DNA from: Candidatus Aenigmatarchaeota archaeon
GTDB lineage: Archaea > Aenigmatarchaeota > Aenigmatarchaeia > CG10238-14 > SCSR01
Assembly (NCBI GenBank): GCA_016181005.1
Contig: JACPAE010000002.1
Location: 124,001-188,000 of the forward strand
Length of the DNA stretch: 64,000 nt
Direction: 5' to 3'
The notes under the pieces were generated by a model. That model searched no databases, had not been told where the DNA came from, and was given only the letters and a program-made list of their open reading frames with translations. Shown here one piece after another: positions 19,589 to 30,159 of this stretch; position 1 is the first letter of the stretch, and every line of letters begins with the position of its first letter. A program made the translations under genes and the position numbers.

Positions 19589-20017
19589 ATGGTTTTCGGA
19601 CCACATTTGACATTGGATATATACGGATGTAGTAGAGAAGCGCTCAAAGATGCCGATTTTATTTACGAAATTCTTGACGAATTGCCGGATCTTATAGGCA
19701 TGACTAAAATCAGCAAGCCGTCTGTGAGCTATTATGACGGCAATCCTGACAGCTTCGATAAAGGCGGCGTATCAGGTTTCGTGATTATTGCAGAAAGCCA
19801 CATTTCCATACATACGTTCGTCGAGCAGCAATTTGCCTCTGTCGACATATTTTCCTGCAAAGAGTTTGACATTGAAAAAAGTGTGGAGTATCTAAGCGGA
19901 AAGCTCGGCGGCAAGAAGGTGGAGAAGAACTTGATAATGAGAGGGACGGAATTTCCGAAAGACTTGAAGGTGGCCAAGCCTATCTTTGAGAAGCAGAGAA
20001 AGATGCTCAAGCGCTAG
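19589..20017 (+). CDS. speD: S-adenosylmethionine decarboxylase proenzyme
   Basis: GGVSGFVIIAESHISIHTFVEQQFASVDIFSC. Confidence 0.92.
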   Translation: MVFGPHLTLDIYGCSREALKDADFIYEILDELPDLIGMTKISKPSVSYYDGNPDSFDKGGVSGFVIIAESHISIHTFVEQQFASVDIFSCKEFDIEKSVEYLSGKLGGKKVEKNLIMRGTEFPKDLKVAKPIFEKQRKMLKR

Positions 20018-20939
20018 GTTTTCTATCTAACAAAGCGGCATAAATTATCGGCAATGCTATTGTCGCGTCGCTTTCCACTGTAATGTGTCTTGCATTTTCG
20101 TTGACTTTGCCCCAAGAAATCGCCTCGCGTGTTCTGGCGCCGCTCAAGCTGCCGTCGTATTCTACTGCAGTAGTTATGTATACCGCATAATCCAAGCCGC
20201 CGCGAAACTGCTGGTGCCATATAACATGATGCTTCGATATGCCGCCGCCGATTATAAGGGCGCCCGACTTGGCTGCACTCCAAACCAAGTCGCTAAGCAT
20301 TTTTTCGTCTTTCAGAACGTTGATTTTGAAATCATGCCGCTGGGAAAATTGCCATACCTGATAACCTACAGCCCCGTCAGTTATGCCAGGTATCACCATT
20401 GGCACCTTGTTCTTGTAGCACCAGTAGAGGATAGAATCTTCGTTGTTGATTCTTTTCCCAATCTCCCAGCAAAGCTCGTAGGTTGAAAGTTCTTTCATGC
20501 CGCTGTCGAAAATGCTTTGAAGAAATTCTTTCATCTTTTCCTCGATAATTATTCCGTAGTTGCCTTCTGGAAAAACTATGTTGCCCAGCCTGTGCATGCC
20601 CTTCTTTCTAAGTTCACTGTCATCCAAGTCGAAACTGCCGTGATAGTAGTCCTTGTAAGCCCTGGCTATGTCGTGGTCCAGAGTGCCGCACGTGGTGATG
20701 ACTACATCGAACCAGTCCTTCTTTATCATGTCTTTAATGACCCCTCTGGTGCCGGTTGACACTATGTCGGCAGGAAATGATAGAAAATTAAGGGAATTAT
20801 CATCGTTCAGCATCTCTTCTATGATGTCAGTTCCTTCGGCAAGCTTTTTTGAAGTAAACCCTCCGGAAGCTTGCATCTGCTTAACTAATTCATCGACGGT
20901 TATTTTTTCATTTATGCTGAAATCGTCTACTTTTCTCAC
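20007..20939 (-). CDS. dys: Deoxyhypusine synthase
   Basis: GGGISKHHVIWHQQFRGGLDYAVYITTAVEYDGSLSGARTREAISWGKV. Confidence 0.88.
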   Translation of the reverse strand: MRKVDDFSINEKITVDELVKQMQASGGFTSKKLAEGTDIIEEMLNDDNSLNFLSFPADIVSTGTRGVIKDMIKKDWFDVVITTCGTLDHDIARAYKDYYHGSFDLDDSELRKKGMHRLGNIVFPEGNYGIIIEEKMKEFLQSIFDSGMKELSTYELCWEIGKRINNEDSILYWCYKNKVPMVIPGITDGAVGYQVWQFSQRHDFKINVLKDEKMLSDLVWSAAKSGALIIGGGISKHHVIWHQQFRGGLDYAVYITTAVEYDGSLSGARTREAISWGKVNENARHITVESDATIALPIIYAALLDRKPSA

Positions 20940-21010
20940 AATATCATCTATGAATAGTAATTTAGAAATTTTATAACCTTATTGTAAGCTCATTAAATAA
21001 TTATGAAATT

Positions 21011-22093
21011 TTATTTTTCCAGGTGGCTCATCAAATCCAGTCCACCTCTTTTTGACTTGACCCTCTCATTTAACGCATGAATAACAATAGGCAGGGCTAT
21101 TGTAACATCAGCATAGCATTGAACAAAATTGCCAGCGTGATTTATCTTACCCCAGCTAATCGCCTCTTCAAAGGTGCAACCAGATAAGCCTCCCCATTGA
21201 GGGCTGTCGGTAGTTATTTGTATTGCGTATTTGTGAGGATAGTATGTTTCTCGAACTTCCTGCTTACTTTCCTTGACTCGGAAGGTATGTGATTTTCTGC
21301 CAGGTATTTCCCTTTTCTGATAAAGAAGATTGGGTGTAACTGCAAGGAGCTGGATGAAGTCCTTTGGGACCCCGCCGCCGATATATACAACGGCAGTTTC
21401 TTTAATCTTTTCCCCCAAGCTCATGAATTCGGTATAGTCTTTCATGTTATCAATTACTAGATTGAAACCTTTGCTTTTAGCAATCAATCCTGCATCTCCA
21501 TACGGGCTGTCGACAATTGCAGGACAGAATATAGGGACGTTGTGTTTTGCGGCTGTTGCAACAATGCTGTTTACTCCCTTTTCTTCCAACCATTTGCCAA
21601 ACATATACAAAAGCTCTCGTGAAGAATAAGGATGACCCCCTTTAAGGGAAGAGGTGTAAAAATCGGCAATCAGTTCTGTCATCTTCATATAGTCTGACTC
21701 CTTCCCGAAGACATCGTAATATCTATTGACATTCTGATTGAGTAAAACATTATCGTCAACATATTGACTTCCTTGCCAATAATCGAATCCCATCGCCTCA
21801 ACAATGTCCTCAGAAATGTTTGCGCCTGTTGAAACCAAAACGTCGATAAATCTGTTTTCGATCAGCCAATTTATAATCTTCCACTGGCCAGTTGTACTCA
21901 AAGAGCCGGCATAACCTAAAATAATAGTAGCATCCTTGTCCCGCACCATCTTTTCCCAAACATCAGCAACTTGCCCAAGTTTTTTTCCTTGGAAGCCTGT
22001 GTTTGCCATTTCAGAAAGAAGCTGTGAAATCGATTTTGGCCCATTTATTTCAATTGATTTAACTTTTTCTTTCAGTTCGATTTTTTCATTCAT
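21011..22093 (-). CDS. Deoxyhypusine-synthase-family paralog (DHS-like; possibly homospermidine synthase-type)
   Basis: IYIGGGVPKDFIQLLAVTP; SPQWGGLSGCTFEEAISWGKINHAGNFVQCYADVTIALPIVIHAL. Confidence 0.8.
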   Translation of the reverse strand: MNEKIELKEKVKSIEINGPKSISQLLSEMANTGFQGKKLGQVADVWEKMVRDKDATIILGYAGSLSTTGQWKIINWLIENRFIDVLVSTGANISEDIVEAMGFDYWQGSQYVDDNVLLNQNVNRYYDVFGKESDYMKMTELIADFYTSSLKGGHPYSSRELLYMFGKWLEEKGVNSIVATAAKHNVPIFCPAIVDSPYGDAGLIAKSKGFNLVIDNMKDYTEFMSLGEKIKETAVVYIGGGVPKDFIQLLAVTPNLLYQKREIPGRKSHTFRVKESKQEVRETYYPHKYAIQITTDSPQWGGLSGCTFEEAISWGKINHAGNFVQCYADVTIALPIVIHALNERVKSKRGGLDLMSHLEK

Positions 22094-22137
22094 TGATTAT
22101 TTTATAGTACCTTAAACTTATAAAGTTTTTTTAAAAA

Positions 22138-23589
22138 TTATTTTTTCATCAAACTTTTTACAATCTTCATTGCTTCCTGCGCATCAATCTTTCCTCTAAC
22201 TTTGCTCATCACAATCCCGTATAACTTTTCAAACTGAATGTTTGGCTGTTGATTTAAAATTTCCTCCGCGATTTGCCTAACTTCAGCTACAGACAACGGC
22301 TTTAGATTAAGTTCTCTCAACGCATCCTCCACACTATTCTGAGGATATGTCGCAAGGTATTTCAGAATCTCTGGAATTGCTTCTTTCATAATCTTTCTCT
22401 TGCCGAGATGGTCGAAGAGTTCCAAGAACCTGCTCTCCTGTATGCGGTCTATTTCAATTTTCTCCCTTCTCTCCAAATCTTTCACAATAGAAGTCAAAGT
22501 GTTTGCAACAACCACTGCATCGGCGTTAGTTTTTTCTACAACCTTCTCAAACAAGTACAGATATTCCGAGCTCACAATTTCCTTCGCAAGCGTGTCGGGC
22601 AACTTTAGCTTTGTCTTAAATCGCTCGATTTTGCTTATCCAAGATTCAGGAAGATTCTTCTTTAAAGATTCGACAAATTCTTTCGTGACTTGAATCGGCA
22701 TTAAATCGGATTCTGGATACATTCTCCCCCTTCCAGGCAATGGCCGGAGGTATCTTGTCGTCCCGTCCAGGTTTGCACCGCGGGTTTCCTCTTTCGGCTT
22801 TTCCTTCATCTGCCTTTGGACTTCGAACTGGATAACTTTCGACAGCAAGCCCAGCTCCTGCACGCCCTTCACTTCAATTCTCGGTCCGTTCCTGATGCTA
22901 ACATTCAAATCCTGCCTTATAGAACCTATTCCAACTTTTGTCTTGCCTGTCGACCTGGCAGTTATTCCAATTAAATAAGCAATCTCTTGAATTTGTTCGG
23001 GAGTGAAATTTTCTAAAATTCCTGTGTCAATTTCCACCAGAGGAACGCCAAGCCTATTAAGTCGGTATATGACATTACCGCTCTGCTCTCCAACAATTGC
23101 TGAAGCGTCTTCTTCCAAACTAATCTGAGTTATCGGTATTCTGCTGCCCTTGTAACTTATCCAACCGTTAAGCCCGATTATTGCGGTCCGTTGGAAGCCG
23201 GACGTGTTGCTGCCGTCAATAACAATCTTTCTCATGACATGAATTTCATTTGGAATTTCACAGTTCAGCATCAGCGCAATCCGCAATCCAATCTCCAGAG
23301 CTTCCGGGTTTATTTCATGCGGCGGCTCTTCGTCCAATTCCACAAGGCAACTTTCGCTGTTGAAGACTTGGTACTGAAAAGTTCTGTCGCGCAAATATTC
23401 GAATTCTGCCGCAGTGTCAATTTCACCAAGCTCGCTTGCGACAGGATGTAATTTCCTCACAACAGATTTAACAGGATTCTTCTCTTTCATCGAAGTTGGA
23501 CATTTGCAAAAGAGCTTGTGAGTGTCGAGTTGCATGTGCAGCTCCAACCCGGCCTTCATCCTCAATGACTTGTAATTAATCTTGTCCAT
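22138..23589 (-). CDS. gatE: Glu-tRNA(Gln) amidotransferase subunit E
   Basis: AGLELHMQLDTHKLFCKCPT, DGSNTSGFQRTAIIGLNGW; start MDKINYKSLRMKAG at 23589. Confidence 0.93.
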   Translation of the reverse strand: MDKINYKSLRMKAGLELHMQLDTHKLFCKCPTSMKEKNPVKSVVRKLHPVASELGEIDTAAEFEYLRDRTFQYQVFNSESCLVELDEEPPHEINPEALEIGLRIALMLNCEIPNEIHVMRKIVIDGSNTSGFQRTAIIGLNGWISYKGSRIPITQISLEEDASAIVGEQSGNVIYRLNRLGVPLVEIDTGILENFTPEQIQEIAYLIGITARSTGKTKVGIGSIRQDLNVSIRNGPRIEVKGVQELGLLSKVIQFEVQRQMKEKPKEETRGANLDGTTRYLRPLPGRGRMYPESDLMPIQVTKEFVESLKKNLPESWISKIERFKTKLKLPDTLAKEIVSSEYLYLFEKVVEKTNADAVVVANTLTSIVKDLERREKIEIDRIQESRFLELFDHLGKRKIMKEAIPEILKYLATYPQNSVEDALRELNLKPLSVAEVRQIAEEILNQQPNIQFEKLYGIVMSKVRGKIDAQEAMKIVKSLMKK

Positions 23590-24917
23590 TAAATCACAGA
23601 CCTGGGACTGATTTCCCCAGCATAATTTGTCATCATCATCTCCCTGATTTTCTTCATGTCTTTCGTCTGGCCGAGAACCCACATTAATTTCACGAGAGCG
23701 GTTTCAGGCGTCCAGTCTGCATAGTTGCCGATGACCCCTGTCTGCTCCAGGATTCTGCCTGCCTCGTAGATTTCCAAGTTCAACCTTCCGTGAATTGTCT
23801 GCGGTGCAATAACGACCGGAATTCCGGAATCAATCAAATTTTTCAAGCTAGGTATAAGGCTTTGCGTATATTTATCGCCGCCCGCATTTGTCGGCACATG
23901 GCCCAAGCCCGTGACTGCAACAACTACACCATCGTAAGACCGCAGAGAATCTATAAATCCAGGTTTGATTCCAGGATAAACATAAACGAGAGCTACATTT
24001 GAATTCAAATTTTCTTCCAGTTTTATCTTTTTGCCGTCTCTTTTCCGATAGTCGGTTCTAAGCAACTCTATTTTCTTGTCAGGATACGTTATCTTTGCCA
24101 ATGGCTGGGCGTTTACGCTTTTGAAGGCATCTCTGCTTGAAGTGTGCAATTTTCTTACTTTGGTTCCCTGATGGAGATAGCAGAATTCGTCGCTGGCGCT
24201 GCCGTGCATGCATACAGTCACTTCGGCTATGTCCGACTTGGCTGCCGCCAAAGTAGCACAGACAAGATTTACTAGATTGTCGCTGCTTCCCCTGTCGCTG
24301 CTTCTCTGGGCGCCGACCAAGACAACAGGAACCGGCAAATCTTTCAACATGAAACTCAATGCCGCAGATGTGTAGTGCAAAGTATCGGTGCCGTGCATAA
24401 GGACAATTCCGTCAACTCCGGAGTTTATTTCCTTTACAACTTCGGCTGCAATTATTCTCCAATGCTCAGGCGTCATGTTCTCTGAGAACAGGTCGAACAA
24501 TTTTCGTCCTTTGATGTTGGCTATGGCTTTCAGTTCTGGGAATGACTGTAACAAGTCGCCGGGCGAGAAAGCCGGTGAGACAGCGCCGGTTCTGTACTCA
24601 ATTCTTGATGCTATAGTCCCGCCGCAACCCAGGATGGAAACCGTAGGCTTGGACGGATCTTTTCTTATGGTAACTTCGGATGGCTTGAACCTAACTGGCC
24701 TGCCCTTTTCCACAAGCTTTACCTTGACATCCTTTTCGTATTTTATCCCTATGTTGTAGCCATTTGCTAATTTTATCACCAAGGAAGAAGTATCGCCCAG
24801 GCCTATCCTTGGCATGAGTATACCCGTGTACCGGGATTTTCCTTTCTCGACAGAAACTTTATCTCCAATCTTTATCTTCTTGCTCTTAAGCAACGACTCT
24901 ATTTCTTGAGAGTACAA
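23589..24917 (-). CDS. gatD: Glu-tRNA(Gln) amidotransferase subunit D (asparaginase family)
   Basis: GCGGTIASRIEYRTGAVSPAFSPGDL; GIVLMHGTDTLHYTSAAL. Confidence 0.95.
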   Translation of the reverse strand: MYSQEIESLLKSKKIKIGDKVSVEKGKSRYTGILMPRIGLGDTSSLVIKLANGYNIGIKYEKDVKVKLVEKGRPVRFKPSEVTIRKDPSKPTVSILGCGGTIASRIEYRTGAVSPAFSPGDLLQSFPELKAIANIKGRKLFDLFSENMTPEHWRIIAAEVVKEINSGVDGIVLMHGTDTLHYTSAALSFMLKDLPVPVVLVGAQRSSDRGSSDNLVNLVCATLAAAKSDIAEVTVCMHGSASDEFCYLHQGTKVRKLHTSSRDAFKSVNAQPLAKITYPDKKIELLRTDYRKRDGKKIKLEENLNSNVALVYVYPGIKPGFIDSLRSYDGVVVAVTGLGHVPTNAGGDKYTQSLIPSLKNLIDSGIPVVIAPQTIHGRLNLEIYEAGRILEQTGVIGNYADWTPETALVKLMWVLGQTKDMKKIREMMMTNYAGEISPRSVI

Positions 24918-25044
24918 AGTATCAGATTATATATATTGCATTGATTAATAAAAGTTTGTGTTTTAGACCACAATCTCGACTAATTTTAAAATCCTGAAAT
25001 CGCATCAGTGTCTGTATTTATCTGCATTCTCAAACGCTTGTAAA

Positions 25045-25329
25045 TTATCCACTTGTTAATATTCTAAAATAACGTGATTGTTCGTAAGGTGATAACCTAC
25101 CAGGATTTTCCGCTACTAGAATAGGTGCTCTCTCTTCACTTCTCATCATTTGGTCTACATCTATGTACCACCCTCCAGATTCACCAGTTCTTGGAGGTCG
25201 CTTTTCAAGTAACCGCTCTCCTAAATTTCCGACATGAATCTGACCATTAAAAACTCTACGAGTCAGCTCTTCCACAGATGTTGATCCCAAATTGTAAAAA
25301 TCTCCACCAATCTTTAGAGTGTATGCCAT
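25045..25329 (-). CDS. Hypothetical protein
   Basis: 94 aa ORF with upstream TATA-like GATTTAAATAG. Confidence 0.45.
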   Translation of the reverse strand: MAYTLKIGGDFYNLGSTSVEELTRRVFNGQIHVGNLGERLLEKRPPRTGESGGWYIDVDQMMRSEERAPILVAENPGRLSPYEQSRYFRILTSG

Positions 25330-25353
25330 ACCTTTTACTAATTAGTAAACTAT

Positions 25354-26226
25354 TTAAATCCCACGCAAATCTTCTATATCAGTTGTATAACCTAATGGAA
25401 ACAATCCAACCGTATCTGTTCTAGAATCTATATTTCTTCCAGCATAGACATAAACATTCTGTCCGCCATCCAAAGCACTTAATCTGGCGAGACAATTATA
25501 TCGTTGAGAAGTTTCACGTAGATTTTCTGGAATAGTGTCAAAGAACCTACTAGTCGGGATCCGAGGAGGAAGAGAATTTGATAGATAGATGATATTTCGT
25601 CTACCCCTAAAACTAGGTAAAGTTGGGATCTCTGCTGAAAATTCTTTTCCATAAATATTACCAAATAACATAACCATTCTACCATCATTTGCTAGCATAT
25701 GAAACCTTTCATAGTTATCTCGCACAAATGCAACTACATCTATAGTATCATTCAATGGAAAAGCTTCAGACTCCTTGAAATAATCGTATGCGTCTTTAAA
25801 ACATGCTTGTACTTTCACAACATCTGCTGGATTATAATCACCAAAACCGTCTCCTGTGCCTGATTTTTCTGCCATATACGTCAAAAAGCGAGCAAAACCT
25901 TCAAAGTTCCTATATCTTCTGAAAGCTTCTATAACTACCCTACCAAATGCTACTACGTGAGGACTTATATCAGCCATTACTATACCTTCAGGCAAAGTCC
26001 CGGCTGAAAATGTGTCTAACATAGTAAGGCAATTGCCGCATCCAACACCTACAATATATCCGTCTATTTGTTCTCTTTCTTGAATCTGCCTGAAAAACAT
26101 AGGACGAGCACTTTCATTCGTTACAAGTATTGCAGGAGATTGCCAATATCCACGTTCTAAAACAGGAGGGTAAATACGTTCTTCTAACTCTTTCATTTTT
26201 AAGCTTATAACACTCTCTAACATCAC
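25354..26226 (-). CDS. Hypothetical protein, possibly SAM-methyltransferase-like
   Basis: IVGVGCGNCLTMLDTFSAG glycine-rich motif; 290 aa. Confidence 0.5.
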   Translation of the reverse strand: MMLESVISLKMKELEERIYPPVLERGYWQSPAILVTNESARPMFFRQIQEREQIDGYIVGVGCGNCLTMLDTFSAGTLPEGIVMADISPHVVAFGRVVIEAFRRYRNFEGFARFLTYMAEKSGTGDGFGDYNPADVVKVQACFKDAYDYFKESEAFPLNDTIDVVAFVRDNYERFHMLANDGRMVMLFGNIYGKEFSAEIPTLPSFRGRRNIIYLSNSLPPRIPTSRFFDTIPENLRETSQRYNCLARLSALDGGQNVYVYAGRNIDSRTDTVGLFPLGYTTDIEDLRGI

Positions 26227-26472
26227 CCAATCAACTTTAAAGAATAAATTAATACGAAGATTTAAATGTAGCTATTTCACGACACCAAACGTGGTAAATT
26301 AAACAAATACGTTAAAGGTTGTGATAAATCATTTTATTTTCAGTCGTTTCCAATATTTGTTGATGTTTGTTTTTTCCCACACTGCCCGGAATCTCCTCAA
26401 GCCTTGTCTTACTTTACGAAATCTTTGCTTTAGAATTACCATGATATCATTTATACGATACTTAATTTAAGC

Positions 26473-28182
26473 CTATGACGAGCAAGCCTTGACAAATCCC
26501 ATAAACAGCGGGCTAGGAGTTAGAGGTCTTGACGTGAACTCACCGTGAGCCTGTGTCGCGACAAAAAACTTGTTCTTAGGTATCTCTATAAATTCCACCA
26601 GATTCCTCTTCTCGTAAATCCCAGACATAGACATGCCGTTCTTTTCCAGCGTTTCTCTGTAGTCATTGCTAATCTCCCATCTGTGGCGGTGCCGTTCACT
26701 CACAACATCTTTGCCATAAAGTTTTCTTACCAGAGAATTAGGCTTTAATTTGGCAGGATAAGAACCAAGCCTCATAGTACCTCCCATCTCAGATTTCTCA
26801 AGCTTGTCCTTCTGCTCAGGAATAATATCAATTACAGGGCATGTTGTATTCGGGTCTACCTCCGTCGTATGCGCTGTCTTCAATCCGCACACATTCCTTG
26901 CAAATTCAACAACCGCAAGCTGCATCCCATAGCACAGCCCAAGATACGGTATGTTATTTTTCCTAACATGTTCAATTGCTTTAATCTTGCCTTCAATGCC
27001 CCTTTTGCCGAATCCGCCAGGAACAATTACTCCGTCTACGCCTGACAATGCCTTTTCAGCAGAAATCTTTCCGTCTTCTATGTCAGTTGCCTCAATCCAT
27101 TTTATCCTGACTTTGGCTCCATTGTAAGGCGTGGCATGCTCAAGAGATTTCAAGATGCTCAAATAAGAGTCGTGGACATTCGTGTATTTTCCGACTATCC
27201 CAATCACAATTTCCTTCTTCGCATTTTTAACTTTGCTGACAAACCCTTCCCAGTTTTTGAAATTAAGCGTCTTGTCCCCATTTTTTTTAGGCTTGACATT
27301 TAAAGCAGCGAAAATCTCCTTATCAAGACCAAGGTCACGAAGCATCAGAGGTATCTCATAGACATTTGAAAAGTCATATAGGTTGTAAACACGGTTTACA
27401 GGAACGTTGCCGAAAACGCTTATCTTTTCCCTGACTGAATCTGGCGTAGGTGTTTGCGACCTGGCTATTATCACATCGGGCTGCACTCCAAGCCCCATCA
27501 GTTGCCTCAAGCCCAGCTGCGCCGCCTTGCTCTTGTACTCGTTAAGCGAGCCCGGCTCTATGACATAAGTGACATTCACGAACATTACATTTTCCTTGCC
27601 TTCTTCATATCGCAACTCGCGCATTGCCTCGACAAAGTAGGCATTCTCCAAGTCTCCTACAGTCCCGCCGACCTCAACAAGAACGACATCTGCATTTGTT
27701 TTCATCGCAAGTTGCCTGAGAAAGTTTTTAATTTCGCCGGTTACATGCGGGATGAACTGAACGTCGCGTCCAAGGTATTTTCCCGCTCTCTCCTTGTCAA
27801 TTATAATTTTGAAAATCTTTCCTCCAGTCAAATAATTGTCTTTCGTCATGTCTCTGTGCAAAGCCCTTTCATAAGAGCCCAAGTCAAGATCGCATTCTGT
27901 TCCGTCGTCCAAGACAAAAACTTCGCCATGCCTGAAAGGGTTCATGGTGCCGCTGTCATAATTCAGATAGCCATCGAACTTTACCGGAGACACATTCAAG
28001 CCGTGACAGCTTAGCAAAGTTGCCAAAGCACCTGAAAAGGTTCCCTTGCCTACGCCAGACATCACGCTGCCTGTAATTATGACGAACTTGGATTTGCCAT
28101 ATTTGTAGCCGTCTGGAGAAGAAGAAAAATGCTCGTGTTCCATTGCGCCTTCGGCCAATGATTTCTCTTTGGTAGGAGACAC
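26473..28182 (-). CDS. pyrG: CTP synthase (start uncertain, N-terminal extension)
   Basis: MSGVGKG, TMNPFRHGEVFVLDDGTECDLDLGSYER, LGLCYGMQ glutaminase motif. Confidence 0.93.
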   Translation of the reverse strand: MSPTKEKSLAEGAMEHEHFSSSPDGYKYGKSKFVIITGSVMSGVGKGTFSGALATLLSCHGLNVSPVKFDGYLNYDSGTMNPFRHGEVFVLDDGTECDLDLGSYERALHRDMTKDNYLTGGKIFKIIIDKERAGKYLGRDVQFIPHVTGEIKNFLRQLAMKTNADVVLVEVGGTVGDLENAYFVEAMRELRYEEGKENVMFVNVTYVIEPGSLNEYKSKAAQLGLRQLMGLGVQPDVIIARSQTPTPDSVREKISVFGNVPVNRVYNLYDFSNVYEIPLMLRDLGLDKEIFAALNVKPKKNGDKTLNFKNWEGFVSKVKNAKKEIVIGIVGKYTNVHDSYLSILKSLEHATPYNGAKVRIKWIEATDIEDGKISAEKALSGVDGVIVPGGFGKRGIEGKIKAIEHVRKNNIPYLGLCYGMQLAVVEFARNVCGLKTAHTTEVDPNTTCPVIDIIPEQKDKLEKSEMGGTMRLGSYPAKLKPNSLVRKLYGKDVVSERHRHRWEISNDYRETLEKNGMSMSGIYEKRNLVEFIEIPKNKFFVATQAHGEFTSRPLTPSPLFMGFVKACSS

Positions 28183-28258
28183 AACAGAGTAGTGTTCTGA
28201 GATTTATAAAGCTTATTTTGTCTCATGAAATTGAGTTTCTTATCTAACGGATTTAAAA

Positions 28259-28528
28259 TTGATGTTTCTATTAATTAACATGAGATTGGGAGAAGCCATG
28301 AAAATTGATGTCGGGAATATAGTCTATTTAACTAACGTTTATTTTGATACTATGAAAAGAGCAATTGTGGGGGTGGAATTACCAAAGGTATTTACAAAAG
28401 GCAAAGCATATGAAATTGAACGTATCTCGGAACTCGGAACTAGACCACCAATATTTCATTTTTACCTAACAGACGACAGAGGAGAACAAAGAATGATGCA
28501 TTATAGGTGGCTAAAAACTAGAGCGTAA
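28259..28528 (+). CDS. Hypothetical protein
   Basis: 89 aa ORF. Confidence 0.45.
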   Translation: MMFLLINMRLGEAMKIDVGNIVYLTNVYFDTMKRAIVGVELPKVFTKGKAYEIERISELGTRPPIFHFYLTDDRGEQRMMHYRWLKTRA

Positions 28529-28710
28529 TCTAAGGAGATTTTAGGCGAACATAGAGAATTCTTGCAAGAAGGCGGTTATGCTGGGAAAATAACATATAAG
28601 CCAGCGAAATCTTCTGAATTCTTAACAGCTAAAACTTTATCGTTTGCTTCAATAAATCTTTGAAAAAGATTTTGCCCATTGTTTAAATTATTGCAAATAA
28701 AATATATAAA

Positions 28711-29853
28711 CTACCTACCGAAAACTATCGAGACTACATCCCTATGCTTTAATTTATGGTCGGCGGCCAGCCGCATTTTTGTCCTTGTATCAATGCCTGT
28801 AACAAATTTTTCTCCCAGCTGTGTGTGGACTTTGAATGCAAATTCCTTGACTGTAGCTCCATTAGGTACAAGGAATGCATCGGGCAAAACATTTCCATCC
28901 TTATCAGTCAACTTGTTGGCATCGGCCACAGGATAAACTGCAATATAGTTTAGAACATCGAAGACTGCCTTATTCAAGCATTCCTGCACTCCAGTTGAAC
29001 CAAATCTGTCCAACACTTCCCTTTGTATGAATTCCAGCGCTTTTTTCCTTCCTTCGTCCAAGTCGCCAATTACGTGGAAATCGTTACCATGATAATACAC
29101 CAATTTCTTTTCGTGCGCCTTCTTTAATGCAACTTCCGATTCTGCACTTGTTGGAATTACTAGCTTGTGAGGTTGTTTCAACTTTTCCAAGTTTTCTTGA
29201 GCTGGAGGCAAATCAATTTTGTTAGCCGCAATGATTATGGGCTTGGACAGTTCCCTTAAGATTTTGGAGAATTTCTCTATGTCATTCAACGAACTTCTTT
29301 CAAGTGTTTGGGAAATTTGCTCTTTCGTAACTTCCAATCCGCTCAACTTTTCATGAAGCAAGTTGATTAAATCTGCTTTGGAAGACGGCAGCTTTAGTTT
29401 CTCAAGATTTCTCTTAACCACATACTCAAACCAATAATTTATCTCATCTTCAAGAAATTCTATCTCCTTTCTAGGATCAAAATTTTCTGTAGGCTTTCCC
29501 TCTGCGTCCGTAAGCCCGGAAGCGTCGACAATTTGAATTAAGACTGATGCTTGTCTAATTTCATCAAGAAATTTATTTCCTAGTCCCCTCCCAGCATGTG
29601 AACCCGGAATTAATCCGCCTACATCAACAAGCTTAACAGGAACGAATCTTTTCCCATCTTTGCAATGCCCATGCTTAGGCTTGCATGTTAAATTGAAATC
29701 TTTGCAAACGCAATCGATTGTCGCATAACCTATTCCTGCGTTGGGTTCTATGGTTGTGAATGGCACTGGTGAAGTTTTTACATCTATCATCGTCGCGGCT
29801 TTGAAGAAACTTGATTTCCCTGAACTAGGCTTGCCTACCAATCCAATTATCAT
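28711..29853 (-). CDS. OLA1/YchF-like GTPase with TGS domain
   Basis: IIGLVGKPSSGKSSFFKAATMIDVKTSPVPFTTIEPNAGIG; KLVDVGGLIPGSHAGRGLGNKFLDEIRQA. Confidence 0.9.
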   Translation of the reverse strand: MIIGLVGKPSSGKSSFFKAATMIDVKTSPVPFTTIEPNAGIGYATIDCVCKDFNLTCKPKHGHCKDGKRFVPVKLVDVGGLIPGSHAGRGLGNKFLDEIRQASVLIQIVDASGLTDAEGKPTENFDPRKEIEFLEDEINYWFEYVVKRNLEKLKLPSSKADLINLLHEKLSGLEVTKEQISQTLERSSLNDIEKFSKILRELSKPIIIAANKIDLPPAQENLEKLKQPHKLVIPTSAESEVALKKAHEKKLVYYHGNDFHVIGDLDEGRKKALEFIQREVLDRFGSTGVQECLNKAVFDVLNYIAVYPVADANKLTDKDGNVLPDAFLVPNGATVKEFAFKVHTQLGEKFVTGIDTRTKMRLAADHKLKHRDVVSIVFGR

Positions 29854-29876
29854 AAATAAACTAAGGTGTTAAAGAA

Positions 29877-30155
29877 TTAACTTTTAGCTATCATGTAGAT
29901 TTCCCTTAGCATCCTTTCCATGTTCTGTATCCTCTGGTCCAACGCCTGATATTCGAGCTTTATGCTCTCCACCTGAGCCATCATCATGTCTATCTTCGCC
30001 TTTAGGTTCTCCATCGAAGTATCAATCGCTTTCGGCTGCATGGCTTGTGCCGGCAAAGTTTCCTGTGGCAATTGCTCTTCCTTTTCCTTGCGCCTTCCGA
30101 AAATCAGCCTGAATGGAAAAACTATTATGTTTCCTACGATGCCTAATATGCCCAT
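29877..30155 (-). CDS. Small membrane-associated coiled-coil protein
   Basis: 92 aa: N-terminal hydrophobic segment then coiled coil. Confidence 0.55.
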   Translation of the reverse strand: MGILGIVGNIIVFPFRLIFGRRKEKEEQLPQETLPAQAMQPKAIDTSMENLKAKIDMMMAQVESIKLEYQALDQRIQNMERMLREIYMIAKS

Positions 30156-30159
30156 TAAA

